Program-made: the position numbers and the translations under genes
In this document: in pieces, positions 11,555 through 22,556 of the stretch
Layout: the number at the start of each line of letters is the position of its first letter
How positions within the stretch are numbered: the first letter of the stretch is position 1
From: Allium sativum
Lineage: Eukaryota > Streptophyta > Magnoliopsida > Asparagales > Amaryllidaceae
Direction: 5' to 3'
Assembly (NCBI GenBank): GCA_030737875.1
Contig: CM060912.1
Coordinates: 464,446,310-464,510,309, forward strand
Length of the DNA: 64,000 bases
Notes under the pieces: model-generated
Database searches by the model: none
Seen by the model: only the letters and a program-made list of their open reading frames with translations
Told to the model about the DNA's origin: nothing

Positions 11555-11928
11555 ACAATCGTGGCTTGTGACCGTTTATGGACGTTGCACGCGTCGGATG
11601 CCATCCTAGTGCCAAAAAGTTATATCCCTCCCAATACTAGTATAAACTGGAGAAAATGGGGTAGGATGTATATTGAATTGTTGCAAAAAGTTCACGAAGA
11701 CGGAATTGGTGAAAGGGTTACCGAAGAAAAAATGGTCAAAATCTTCATCTTTCAGCTAATAGAATATAAAAATCAAGGCATTACCCATGTTCTTGTGATT
11801 AAGAATCACAAAATTATATAATTTTCCATTGATTATAGTCCACACGTGTAGCTTAAATTTGGGAGAATCTAACAATTTCCAAAGGGTTTTATAATGTTAA
11901 CAGTTGTACAACTAAAAATAAATAGAAT

Positions 11929-12319
11929 GAACCAAAAAAGGTGTTCCCCCTAACTCCCATCAAGCTTCATAAATATAATTATCAATGGTAACATTCTCCA
12001 GAAGTCTCGAAAGAGCCAAAGGAAGTTCCTTCCAAAAATCTACTATAAGTAAGATTCTAATTCATTTTTGAAACCACAGCTAGGAGCATCTTAATGAGAT
12101 ATGAAAAAAGCTGTAGGAGAATGTTTTAAAGAGCTATTTTTGAAATCAAAGGAAGATACAAAAAATTTAATCTAACCCCTTTACCAATTTTTTATTTTAG
12201 TCTGACAGAAAAAATTTGTCTTTGCTTAAGAATATCCTTCCAAAATTTAGAATACAAAGTTGAAATCAAAATACCAATCACAAAATTACCATCAAAGTGT
12301 TCATTTGTAATCCGCTCTT
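11929..12319 (-). pseudogene. LINE ORF2 C-terminal fragment (left part)
   Basis: Read on the minus strand, this stretch has the plant L1 C-terminal pattern of a WKRxI-like phrase, FWKDI, then KIGKG, interrupted by stops. It continues, in the minus direction, the LINE sequence seen at 19531-21721; the two are separated by the copia element at 12320-19525. The 3' end of the LINE and any poly-A tail were not located. The assignment rests on weak motifs plus continuity across the insertion. Confidence 0.5.
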
Positions 12320-12818
12320 TGTAAAATTATTTTTACATAAGTAATCATGTTGTCAATACAAACATGCAAAAACTAAAGATTAAATGCGGAAACTATAACC
12401 AAAGTCGATATATTTACCTCTAGCCATTGCAATTGAATTTGTGAAGGATATTAAAAATGAACTAGATATGAAATTAGAAAAATAGATGTACAAACTCATC
12501 CGATTTGTGTTGTAGTTTTCGATATAGTGCCAAACTTTCACTCTACAATTAGATGGTGTATTTTCTTTATGAGAAAGTCGGTTCAGTGACCTTATCAAAA
12601 ATTAGACTTGAGTCCTCCCTTTATACTGCTCTTGCTATCAAAGAGCTGTTTGAGAATATGAAACCAACGTGAGAGAAAAATGGGAAGTTACCAAAAAGTG
12701 GGGAGATAATTAGTCCTTAATAAATTTCCTAAATAAAATGGACCATAATTTTTTTGTTAATAAATGGACCACTAAATTTTCCAAAATTTGACTGAATTAA
12801 TTTTGAAAATAGCTTACA
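12320..12818 (-). repeat. 3' LTR of the minus-strand copia element
   Basis: On the minus strand this 499-bp LTR starts TGTAAGCT and ends AATTTTACA. It matches 18999-19525 throughout, for example GATATATTTACCTC near 12407 and near 19086. A purine-rich AAGTAGGAGAA precedes it on the minus strand (12819-12829) and would prime plus-strand synthesis. Confidence 0.93.
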
Positions 12819-13085
12819 TTCTCCTACTTGGTCCATTTAACTAGAGAGACTTCATATATGGATCATAGCGACACACTCTCTTAGAGTGAGAATTAATAAT
12901 CTATGTATCACATTATAATTGATCTCTCATCACTCATGCTTTAACTTAATAAGTAAACCCTACATTTACTTTAGATCAAGATATAATGATATTTCTAGCA
13001 ATAGTCATCAAATATGTACGTACTTAAACTCAAATGATAAATATCCAACTGAATGAGAAATTTCAATACAACATAAATGAATGTA

Positions 13086-14527
13086 TCAGACGACGGAACC
13101 AAGTCCCATGCTTACTACATGACCCTTGAAATTCTTAATCTGCATGCCTTTAGTCAAGGGATTGGCAACTGTAAGCTCAGTGATAATATGTTCATTGATC
13201 GCTTTCTTTTCTTGAACACGTTCCATTATGGCTCGAAACTTTATGTCGATGTGTTTACTTCAACTTCCAATTTTGTTATTCTTAGCCATAAAAACAACAG
13301 TTGAATTATCACAATATATACTTATCGGGAGATAGATAGAGTCCACGACTCGTAACCCAAATATGAAACTTTTTATCCATACACCATGCGGGGTAGTCTA
13401 AAAAAAAATTAACGAACTCGGCCTCCATAGTAGAAGTGGCCATCAAGGTCTAGTTCGTGCTCCTTAATGAAATGGTACCATCAGCTAGCATAAACTCATA
13501 TCCTGAAGTGGATTTTTGTGAATCAATGCAGCCACCGTAATCGGAGTCAGAGTAGCCTAACACTTCAAGGTTATCGGACCCTCTATACATAAGCCATGTA
13601 ATCCTCTACCCTGAAGATATCTCAGCACCTTTTTTGCAGCCTTCTAGTGGTCAATCCCTGGGTTGCTTTGATATCTATCTAATACTCCAACTACGTATGC
13701 AAAATATGGTCTGGTACAGACTTGAGCATACATTATGCTGCCAAGAGCTAAAGCAAATGGAATGTTCTTCATTTATTCCCTTTCGACGTCATTCCTAGGG
13801 TATTGGTCCAAACTGAACCGATCATCTTTCACTATTGGTGTTGCATTTGGTGAACAATCTTTCATTCTAAATCTTTCAAGCACTTTGTTGATATTGGCCT
13901 CTTGGAATAATTCCAAAATGCCTCGAGATCTATCTCTATGGATCTTTATACCAATGACATATGATCCCTCTCCCATATCTTTCATATCAAAGTTACTTGA
14001 ATGAAATTGTTTCACTTCATGCATCATCCCTTTATTGGTTGCAAGAAAAATGTCATCCACATACAACACAAGAAAACAAACTTTACTCCCATTAACTTTA
14101 ACATATACACATTGATCCATGATATTTTCTTCAAAGCCGAATGAAGTAATTATTTCATGGATTTACTTATACCACTGGCGGGAGGCTTGTTTTAACCCGT
14201 ATATGGATTTATTTAGCTTACAAACTAAATGGTCACCATCCTTAGAGGAGAATCCTTCAGGTTATTTCATATAAACCTCTTCCTCTAAGTCTCAATTTAG
14301 AAAAGATGTTTTCACATCCATCTGATGCAGCTCGAAGTCAAAATGAGCTAATAATGGCATGCCCACTCGGAGAAAATATTTCTTTGATACAGGGGGAATT
14401 TTTTTTTATAGTCAATTCCTTCCCTTTGAGTGAACCCCTTGACAACGAGTCTTGCCTTATATCTCTCGATGTTGCCTAGTGAATCTTTTTTTGTCTTAAA
14501 AACCCACTTGCATCAATGGTTTTTTAC
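13086..14527 (-). pseudogene. copia RT and RNase H remnant
   Basis: On the minus strand the first RT block reads [34 protein letters not shown] (about 14515-14415; quoted here only as KARLV and [10 protein letters not shown] motifs for orientation). The frame then decays with stops through SLYGLKQAS-like sequence. An intact stretch at 13773-14120 holds the catalytic YVDDIFLAT. RNase H follows with YCDNSTVV and a K..KHIDIKF motif, ending at a TGA at 13086-13088. The N-terminal start of RT lies at 15268-15680, beyond the inserted solo LTR. Confidence 0.85.
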
Positions 14528-14532
14528 ACCAT

Positions 14533-15267
14533 GTTAGCCTATTTTCTGAACTAGGCTACACAAAATTGGAAGATCAAATAGTGAAGAATGTTGACCAAGA
14601 GAAACACTCCTTGGAAGATCGGATCGGATCGGACCATCGCAACCAAGTTGAGGTTATATGGAACAGAAAACAGAAGAACAAGAACATGACCGGATCGGTT
14701 CGAAGAACCCCGATCCGACCCCTTTCTCCTCTACATACCCGATTCGATCGCAGGGAGATGCTGCAGTTACAGACCGTGTTCCCTGAAGACTCGGAGCAGT
14801 TAGAAGACCATTCCCCCACGTTCACCCACTAACTTGATGTGCTAGCACCATCTTAAGAGATCCGGACCCGATACTAATGGGATAGGCTCCACGTGGATCC
14901 GAACCAAAGTCATTCCAGAAGCATTTTCTGCCTATAAATACACCACCAAGGCACATTTGAAGGGGTCTTTTGGCATTTTCAGAACTCAAACTCCTTAGCT
15001 ATCCGAATTTCATCATCATTTTCAGATTGCAATAATCATTTAAAAGCATATTTCAGAGGAGATTGAGTGAATTCATACATTGTATGAGTGCAATTGAGTG
15101 AAAATCATTGTTATATTTGTTTTCAAATAATCAATTGAAGAGTAGAAAGTGGACGTAGGCTATTTAACGCCGAACCACTATAAACCGTGTGTTTCTTCTT
15201 TGTTTTCGATTTCATTTCCATAGAATTATTTCTGATTTGGGTGTTAGAGCCATTTTTGGATCTAACA
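14533..15267 (+). mobile_element. Solo LTR of a copia-like element
   Basis: The 735-bp unit starts TGTTAGCC and ends TCTAACA, with short terminal inverted repeats, and is flanked by the perfect 5-bp duplication CACCA (14528-14532 and 15268-15272). A TATA box CCTATAAATACACC lies near 14931, so the LTR is on the plus strand, opposite to its copia host. There is no internal domain, so it is a solo LTR left by LTR-LTR recombination. The host RT frame resumes on both sides. The stretch 14610-14720 contains repeated GGATCGGATCGG and CGATCCGA phrases. Confidence 0.9.
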
Positions 15268-15680
15268 CACCATTAAGCAACTCGACAAGATTCCGAACTC
15301 AACTGGACGCTATTGAATTCATCTCTTCTTCTATAGCATTCATCCATAAGTTTGAATCTGTAGAACTTATGGCTTGTGAAAATGACAAAGGATCATTATC
15401 GACTCCAATATTATAATCTGATTCATGTAGGTACACTTCATAGTCATCAGGAATAATTGATCGCCTTTACCGAATAGATCTCCTTAGTAGGACTTTTTCA
15501 GTATCATAATGAACTAGTTCCTCGTTTACAGCATGATTTATTAGATTTTGATCAACAGTTTGTGGAATTTTTGTATTTGGCTATCTAACACTTGGCTGAA
15601 CTTGAGGAGTGCAAATGACAATCAACCTATCCATCGGATAGAGGGTCGAGCCTCATAGTGGTCTATTTCAGGACTAGTGT
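15268..15680 (-). pseudogene. copia integrase-RT connecting region remnant
   Basis: Read on the minus strand, this holds a basic RRS-rich stretch, an IPDDYEVYLHESD-like phrase and SFSQAI...WMNAIEEEMNSI, the conserved entry into copia RT. Single stops interrupt the frame. It lies between the TRIM and the solo LTR and joins the integrase (16043-17131) to the RT remnant (13086-14527). Confidence 0.8.
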
Positions 15681-15786
15681 TGTAACACCCCTCTCGAAAA
15701 GCTAACATAAAGATCTTTTAGCATTGTGGTTAGTGCATGGTGTTGCTTTCCTGGAGGTCGGGGGTTCGAATCCCTTGGGTGTCACA
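15681..15786 (+). repeat. 5' LTR of the TRIM
   Basis: It starts TGTAACACCCCT and ends GTGTCACA. A-box-like TAGCATTGTGGTTAGTGC is at 15719-15736 and B box GGTTCGAATCC at 15763-15773, start-to-start distance 44 bp. It differs from the partner LTR at about ten positions. Confidence 0.93.
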
Positions 15787-15788
15787 TT

Positions 15789-15801
15789 TGGTATCAGAGC
15801 C
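15789..15801 (+). other. TRIM primer binding site, initiator-Met tRNA type
   Basis: TGGTATCAGAGCC begins two bases after the LTR end, the usual position and sequence of an initiator-Met primer site. Confidence 0.9.
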
Positions 15802-15936
15802 TATATCCAGCCGGAATTGTGTATGTAATGCTGCGGATATCGGTCGGTGTGGTACTGATGCGGGTTACATGCACAACGCCCAGGTAATGAGTGATATGAG
15901 CCAACGAGGACGTTGGGCTCTTTAAGGGGGGTGGTC

Positions 15937-16042
15937 TATAACACCCCTCCTGAAAAGCTAAAACAAAGATCTTTTAGCACAGTGGTTAGTGCGTGGTGTT
16001 GCTTTCCGGGAGGTCGGGGGTTCGAATCCCGTGTGTGTCACA
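15937..16042 (+). repeat. 3' LTR of the TRIM with tRNA-like Pol III boxes
   Basis: It pairs with 15681-15786, beginning TATAACACC (first G changed) and ending GTGTCACA. A box TAGCACAGTGGTTAGTGC is at 15975-15992 and B box GGTTCGAATCC at 16019-16029. The B-box region can form a T-arm: a five-pair stem CGGGG/TCCCG around the GTTCGAA loop. A complete cloverleaf with acceptor stem is not evident, so this is tRNA-like rather than a tRNA gene. Confidence 0.92.
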
Positions 16043-17131
16043 AGTGTTTTGAAATTGAGCACTCCCACTGATGAAATCATTCTTAAGAAATTTAGCATTC
16101 CTTGATTCCACAATCCTGGTACAATGGGATGGACAATAAAATATGTAACCCTTTGACTTCTCGGCATATCCAATGAAATTCCCACTAATAGACCTTAGGT
16201 CAAGCTTCTTTTCTTGTGGATTGTAAATTCTCACTTCCGACATGCATCCCCAAACGCGTACATGTCGCAAACTTAGTTTTCAATCTTTGAACAACTCAAA
16301 AGGCATCTTGGAGACGACCTTGGATGGAACTCGGTTTAATATATATGCTGCCGTCTTGAGAGCTTTAGTCCATAAGAAAGACGGAAGTTTAACATTACTT
16401 CTCATACTTCTCACCATGTCCATTAATGTTCGATTTCTTTTTTCTGCTACACAATTCTGGTTCGGAGAACCAGGCATAGTGTATTGGGCAGCAATCCCAT
16501 GCCCTTGAAGAAATTTCGCAAATGGACCACATGCTTGTCTGTTTTCAGTGTATTTGCCATAATATTCACCACTTCTATCTGATCTCACGATTTTAATGTG
16601 CTTACCACGTTGATTTTCTACTTCATCCTTAAATAATTTAAAGGCTTCCAAAGCTTCGTCTTTCGAACGAATCAAACAGAGATACATATATTGTGAATAG
16701 TCCTCTATGATGATGATAAAATATTTCGAACCATTAGCATTCATGTCCGGACAAAAAATATCCATATGTGTGATTTCTAATAAATCAAAACTAATCTTTG
16801 CACCTTTCTTATGTATATTAGTTTGCTTGTGTTTAAAGCAACTAATACAGGGCTCAAAATTAGTGAAGTCTAGAGTAGAAAGTACTCCATCCTTTACTAA
16901 TCTCTTAACTCTCTCAATGGAGATATGTCCCAATCTCCGATGCCACAGCATAGAGGACTTTTCATTCATAATACATCCCTTTAAAACAGTATTAACATGC
17001 ATTAAACTATGACTATTGTCATTTTGCAATTCAAGACGATATAAACCATCAAATAGAATACCATAACCAATAATTTTAGAATTTCTAGATAAACTCAAAC
17101 CAGAAACTAAAAAATTAAAGGAAAATCCCAA
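16043..17131 (-). pseudogene. copia integrase, catalytic triad intact
   Basis: A 283-codon minus-strand frame (16280-17131) carries GAG-pre-integrase (MLWHRRLGHIS), the C-x2-C half of the zinc finger (CISCFKHKQ), and all three catalytic residues: Asp in HMDIFCPDM, Asp in VRSDRSGEYYG and Glu in NCVAEKRNRTL. It continues in another frame at 16043-16270 with VWGCMSEVRIYNPQEKK and GNFIGYAEKSKGYIFYCP, up to the TRIM insertion. The enzyme would insert copia DNA into chromosomes. The frame break near 16275 disables the polyprotein. Confidence 0.9.
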
Positions 17132-17139
17132 AGGTACAA

Positions 17140-18260
17140 GTCATGAAACTGAAATCAAATTTCTAGGGAAATTCGATACATAGAACGTCTTTTCCAAATG
17201 CAAAACAAGACCATTATTCAAAGTTAAACTGCATGTCCCAACAGCTTCTACATATGAACTTGACTCCCAGAATATATGTAATGTTCACTGCATACTGATT
17301 TTCCTACATTTGTCATACCCTACAAGGTATTCGAAACATGGGTTGTAGTACCAGAATCAATCCACTAAGTATTATGATTAGCATTGACCATATTAGTTTC
17401 ATAACACACAAACGCAAGAAAATTACCTTTCTTCACAAGCCAGTTTTTGAACTTAGGATAGTCTTTTCTTTTGTGCCCCTTCTTTTTACAAAAGAAACAT
17501 CCAGACTCTTTCTTGATGGCCTGCTTAGCCGACATCTTTCCCTTTCCTTTTTCCTTAGCACAATACATCTTCTTCTTTTCAGAAGTAGTAAGGTTCACTT
17601 TTTCACCCTTCTCCATCAACAATTTTCCCTTTTTCTTGAACACACACAATCATAAGTTCATTAATTAACCATTTATCCTTATGTGTATTGTGAGATACTA
17701 TAAAAGGACCATATTGATGGGGAAGAGTGCATAAAATGAAATGGACAAGAAAAGATTCGGACATGGTAACCTCCAAGTTATTTAGTTGATCCACAATGTC
17801 CCTCATGCACATGATATAATCACACACTCCTTTAATCTCAGTGAGCCTCATGGATGAAAACTGCATTATTAAGGTGCTAGCAAGAGCTTTGTGTGAAGAA
17901 ACAAATCGCTCATCGATGGCCTTAAGAAGATTTTTGACTTTAGTATGTTGATCGACAGAACCACGAATACTAGTACAAATTTTAGTATTTATGAACATAA
18001 CAGAGAGATAGTTTGATCTCCCCCACTTTTATAAGGGCTAATTTCATTTGGAGTACTAGTGTTAATAATAGTAGGTGGTTCATCTTTACTAATAGCATAA
18101 TCAATATTCATCCATCCTAACTGCAACATCACTCTTTCCTTCCACACCTTATAGTTACCACCCTTTAATTCTGGAATGTCACACTTGCCATCAGAAGAAA
18201 TTCTAGGTAAGACTACTGTAAACAAATTAAAGTACATCCTTAGGAACAAATTTTTGAGAT
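17140..18260 (-). pseudogene. copia gag remnant of the minus-strand element
   Basis: The N-terminal part (17989-18249) carries the copia gag pattern LKGGNYKVWKERVMLQLG. A second frame (17603-17998) continues the capsid region, and a third (17365-17649) has the zinc knuckle CFFCKKKGHKRKDYPKF, in which the last Cys is Tyr. A frameshift near 17990 and others between the pieces break the gene. The start is uncertain: the first Met in the frame precedes the conserved motif by about 30 residues. Confidence 0.85.
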
Positions 18261-18998
18261 GTAAAATTTATCATGGTTTACCAATGTATATCATGCCAAA
18301 AATATGAATCCTACGACATAAAACTTGCTCATGGGCTTAAGTTATATTTGAATAGATTCATAATAAGTAAATGACAAAAATTTAAATTCAGTTCCTTAAT
18401 TCCTGTGGGTAGATTAAAGAATGAAACATGTATTGGCATGCAAATAAATTGATATAATGAAATTCTTGTGTGCAAGTTTCATAATATCACCAATGAGGCA
18501 TGCGCAACACAGGTGGTAGTAAGTAGAGATGTTGCGGCTATTCTCTAACTAAAAAAAGACGGCAACCTTACGCCTTAATGCAAAGGAAGAAAAAGATTAC
18601 ATCAAGCAGGCCAAAGGAGAAGGGTGCAGCCACTGAATTCGCACACGCATGTGCAAAGTGCTAAGTGTTTTTTGTGTGTGTGTGATATGGTAGTACCATT
18701 TTCTTCTTCTCTCTTTCCTTTTTTTATGATATGGGACTAAAAATTAATAGATTCGGGAATCTTCCCATTCACCATAAATATAAGACATGAGAGATTATTA
18801 TTTCTCAAACATTCACATGAAAATCATGCGAATACTTAAACATAATCATGATAATTCACATTAATTCACATGAAAAAAATTGCAATTTTATTTTATCCAG
18901 GATGATAAATCTGAAACTTTCATATGAAAAAATAAAATTAAAGTAGCATGATTTTCAAATTAAGCAATACAGAAGTAATAGATGGCTCTGATACCAAA
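18261..18998 (-). other. 5' leader and primer site of the minus-strand copia element
   Basis: This lies between the 5' LTR and gag. The minus-strand sequence TGGTATCAGAGC at 18985-18996 is the initiator-Met primer site, two bases from the LTR. The remainder is AT-rich with no reading frame of note. Confidence 0.8.
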
Positions 18999-19525
18999 CG
19001 TAAAATTACTTTTACATAAGAAATCATGTTATCAATACAAAAATGCAAAAAATGAAGATTAAATGTTGAAGCTGTAACCAAAATCGATATATTTACCTCC
19101 AGTCATTTCAATTGAACTCGTGAAGGATATAAAAATGAATCAGATCAGAAATTAGAGAAATAGATCTACAAACTCGCCCAATTTGTGTTGTAGTTTCGGA
19201 TATATTACTAAACCTTCACACTCTACAATTAGATGGTGTATTTTCTTTATGCGAGATTCAGTTCAGTGACCTTATCAGAAATTAGACTTGAGTCCTCTCT
19301 TTATACTGCTCTTGCCATCAAAGAGCTGTTTGAGAATATGAAAGGAATGTGAGAGAAAATGGGCAGTTACCAAAAAGTGGAGAGATAATTAGTCCTTAAT
19401 AATTTTCCTTAATAAAATTGACCACTATTTTTTTTCCTTGATAAACGGACCACTAATTTTTCCTTAATAAACGGACCACTTATTTTTCCAAAATTTGACT
19501 GAATTAATTTTGGAAACAGCTTACA
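18999..19525 (-). repeat. 5' LTR of the minus-strand copia element
   Basis: This 527-bp LTR pairs with 12320-12818. On the minus strand it starts TGTAAGCTG. A TATA-like AGTATAAAGAGG lies near 19300. It is longer than its partner partly because a short block near 19440-19480 (AACGGACCACT) is duplicated. Confidence 0.93.
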
Positions 19526-19530
19526 CTTTT

Positions 19531-21721
19531 CTATAGCAAATTATATTTACCTACCATCTTCCAGAGTCATTCACGAAGAAAAGAACAAATCAAGTTAAAC
19601 AAATTACCCTTAGGACTCCTTGACTTTTGGATTTCCATACCAGACCTGAAGCTACAACATCCTTTACAACAAGGACTCCACAATTTCCCCTCCAAAAGAA
19701 ATCTTTTCTTATCATATCAACCCTTCTTATAACCCACTTTTGAAATTTATAAAAAGGCATCCAATATAAAGGAAGTGAGTTCAACGCCGAGTTATAAAGC
19801 ACCAATCTTCTAGCTCTTGACAATGCATGGTCATTCCATCTATACAGCATGTTAAAAACTTTATTAATCATGAGCATCCAATCTACATGTTTAAAGGTAG
19901 TAGGTCTACAAACATCACCAAAATTAAAAAAATGGGGAAATCACCAGTTAAATAATTGAGAGCTAAAGAAACATTAATGACGTTATAATTGTTATCACCC
20001 ACTGTACTAATTGATCTCTTACTAAATTTATTTGAAGGCCAGATAAAGTTTCAAAACTACAAAAAAGAAGTTTAAGGCTAAAATGTGGTGTGGTTGTGGA
20101 AACTGAACATGACAGTATCATTGGTAAATTGCTGGGAAGAACACCTTTTTTACTATATTATTTCCAATAGGATCATTGATATTCTTCTTAGCTATAGTTC
20201 TCAACAGTCTAGCGAAGACAACTGCAGCTATACTAAAGAGTAGGGGACAAAGGATCCCCTTGCCTTAATACTCTATCCTTTCCGACTTTTCAAAAAAACA
20301 GAGAAAATGCTACTCTCAGGAATTCCTTTCATCAAACCAATCCATCTATTTCCAAAGCTCCTAGCCTTTATAACTTCAAATATAAACCTCCATCTTAATG
20401 AATTGAAGGATTTAGTAAAATCCAGCTTCAAAATGACAGAAGGAACATTCTTCTTAATACAAGAGTTTTACAACTCCTGGACAATAGCAACATTATCCAT
20501 GATATTTCCCCTTTTATTCAAAGTAGACTGAGTATTAACAATTAAGTGATCCATCTTCCCTCTAAGTCTGTTAGCATGAACATTTGTAATGATTTTATAA
20601 ATGTAACTGAATAGGCTGATAGGTCTAAAATTTGTCACATCATCTTCCCCCTTATGCTTGGCAATAAAGACCACAAGAGCATTATTTAAAGAGCTGAAAT
20701 CCGTCTTTCCTTCATATAAAGCATCAAATATCTCCAACATATCATGTTTCACAAATAGCCAATATTTATGAAAGAAAAACGGTGGAAAATCATCTAGGCT
20801 GGGAGACTTATCTACAAGAAGATTAAAAATAGCTTTTTGAATTTCTTACTTAGTGAAAATTTCCTTTGGACTTCCTAAATCAGCACACTCGTCCCCATAT
20901 AGAAAATTCCAGTCCACACTTGTATCAAACAATTTTTTGTAAAATCTTAGCATCTTGTGAACTCTTCTAGAACAACATTTTTATCACTCACTTCTTTACC
21001 ATTAAACATCAAATGATTATCAGAATTACTTTTTCATCTCCTATTAGCTACTTTGTGAAAATAAGCAATATTTGCATGCTTAGTCTGCAACCGATTAACA
21101 TGAGATCTTTGCTTCCACATAATTTCTTCCTAGTCCACACTTCAACATCTCCATTTCTTTAAACCTCAATTCCTAAATCCCTTTTTTATTAATGGTACCT
21201 CCCTTTTCTTTCTTACTCAGATTCAGGATACCTTCACAAAGCTCAACCTTCTTCTTCAAACTCCCAAAATTTGATTTCTCCCTATTTTTAAGAAATTTTT
21301 TAAGACCCCTCAACTTCAACACCATATTCTTCACTACGTTATCCTTATCACCTTTGATACTCTGCCACGTCTCCTTAGTCAACTCGTCAAAACTACTTTA
21401 TTTGCACCACATCTTCTCATATCTGAATCTCCTTCTAACTTTGAGATTGTCTCCAGTTTCAATGTTAACAATCTAGTGATCAAAATATTTTTTAGCAAGA
21501 TCATATTGTGAAGTTAAAGGAATATATCACTCCAAGTGGAATTGATCAAATATATATATCCAACTTATCCATTATTGGGTCATCTCTTTAATTGCTACAA
21601 GAATATTGACTATTATTCAAGAGATCAGTAAGATTTAAAATCCGCATAAATAATCAAACATCACCATATAACTAATATTCCCATCTTTACATTTTCTCTC
21701 CGTAACAAATCTAGTGACCTT
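19531..21721 (-). pseudogene. LINE (L1-like) ORF2 remnant: endonuclease end, RT and C-terminal region
   Basis: The order on the minus strand is as follows. The end of the endonuclease lies near 21650-21400 (RFRYEKMW-like phrase). A linker at 21173-21382 holds the LKKFLKNREKSNFGSLKK type phrase. RT motifs at 20468-20752 include FRPISLFSYIYKIITNVHANRL. FETLSGLQINL lies near 20040. The pre-C-terminal segment at 19590-19877 has ARRLVLYNSALNSLPLYW. At the catalytic site near 20120 the usual A-D-D reads T-N-D. Many stops are present. Endonuclease N-terminus and ORF1 are absent, displaced by the copia insertion that starts at 21727. Confidence 0.85.
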
Positions 21722-21726
21722 AAAAC

Positions 21727-22110
21727 TATTGGGAAATTAAGCAAATTTCCTTATAATTAGTTTTTTGAAGAAAAGAAATAAAATGTAGAAGTGGTAAGAC
21801 ATACAAACTAGATAACGGATTTCGGCCAATTATGCTTATGTCTCCGGGCTGATGCAGATCTTTTATTTGAGAGAATATAACAAACTGATTACACAAAACA
21901 CTTTTCACTCAACACTCAATCTCACTCTTAGCTTGTTTTATTTTTCTTCTTGTTGGATTTGAGATGGGATATGAATTATGAAGTAGAAGGATGTACTTAT
22001 AAGGTGAGAAGATGGTTGGTGAGGGTTGATGGCTTAGTTGGTGGCTCGGTTGGTGGCATGGTTGGTGGAAGCCCATGTTTATTGTATGATAGCCAACAAC
22101 CTTTCTAACA
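21727..22110 (-). repeat. 3' LTR of a second minus-strand copia element
   Basis: On the minus strand the LTR starts TGTTAGAAAGG directly after the purine-rich GTGGGAGAT, has a TATA-like CTTATAAGTACATCC near 21990, and ends CCCAATA (a changed CCCAACA, or a non-canonical end). It lies directly against the LINE remnant; the left target copy would be AAAAC (21722-21726). The partner LTR is not in the window. Confidence 0.75.
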
Positions 22111-22260
22111 ATCTCCCACGTGAAGACTGATTTAAATCCGTCGTTACACCTTGATCAATGCAACATCCATTCCGATCTTTTTACTCTAGCAGACAAACTA
22201 AAGTTGAACACAACTTCAGTTGATCGATAGTTACCGTCTTTGTCAACATATCTACTGGAT
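22111..22260 (-). pseudogene. copia pol C-terminal tail, cut by the SIRE insertion
   Basis: Read on the minus strand, the first codons give PVDMLTK, the conserved end of copia RNase H, followed by about 20 residues and a TAA stop, then a short non-coding stretch and the purine tract. The rest of pol must lie beyond the right edge of the window, on the far side of the SIRE element. The final five bases CTGGA are the expected target copy of that insertion. Confidence 0.75.
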
Positions 22261-22556
22261 GTTAGGGATTGCGGAATGGTTCGTTAAGGCAAAACAAACA
22301 CTAAAGGGAGGGTGAATAGTGTTTTTGAGAATTTAAACAAAATCTAAAGTTTATGCGAACTACTATATGAATCAAACACCACAGAGGCAATCGCATACAC
22401 AAAATCAAATACAAATGCAAAGATAAACAAGAGTAAAGTGCAAAAAAGGAAAGTAAACACTGGATTTTATACTGGTTCGGAATTTCTCCGAGGTCTAGTC
22501 CCACACAACGCTGGATTACGCAGATTTTTACTACTATATCAATATCCAGCTACAAC

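Larger units (their letters stand above)
10363..11928. other. Unassigned region with short repeats and a foldback
   Basis: Apart from the separately listed tandem repeat, foldback and short reading frame, no element or gene could be recognised. Related phrases GTATGGCATTTAAGCGTGG (near 11008) and AAGGTATTTAAGCGTGG (near 11078) recur about 70 bp apart. Confidence 0.45.
15681..16042 (+). mobile_element. TRIM with tRNA-like LTRs
   Basis: This is a 362-bp terminal-repeat retrotransposon in miniature. Two 106-bp LTRs (15681-15786 and 15937-16042) flank a 150-bp non-coding interior. The perfect target duplication AGTGT lies at 15676-15680 and 16043-16047. A primer site TGGTATCAGAGCC follows the first LTR and a purine tract AAGGGGGGTGG precedes the second. 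Each LTR contains an RNA polymerase III type A box and B box spaced as in a tRNA. It encodes nothing and would depend on enzymes from other elements. It lies opposite to its copia host. Confidence 0.93.
12320..19525 (-). mobile_element. Ty1/copia retrotransposon on the minus strand, carrying two nested insertions
   Basis: LTRs at 18999-19525 (5') and 12320-12818 (3') flank gag, integrase and RT/RNase H domains, all on the minus strand. The flanks CTCTT (12315-12319) and CTTTT (19526-19530) are a 5-bp target duplication with one transition. A primer site for initiator-Met tRNA lies at 18985-18996. A solo LTR (14533-15267) and a TRIM (15681-16042) were inserted later. Stops and frameshifts show the element is dead. 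It sits in a LINE whose frame resumes on both sides. Confidence 0.92.

Noticed and set aside
11483..11821. 112-codon frame on the plus strand
   Set aside because: It runs through the foldback and has no recognisable motif; its N-terminal half is set by the inverted repeat.
14566..14832. Frames on both strands at 14566-14832
   Set aside because: They lie within the solo LTR in GGATCGGATC-rich sequence and no protein family is suggested.
15719..16040. Two possible tRNA genes
   Set aside because: A and B boxes are present but there is no paired acceptor stem or clear anticodon arm, and both copies lie in the LTRs of a TRIM with its own target duplication.
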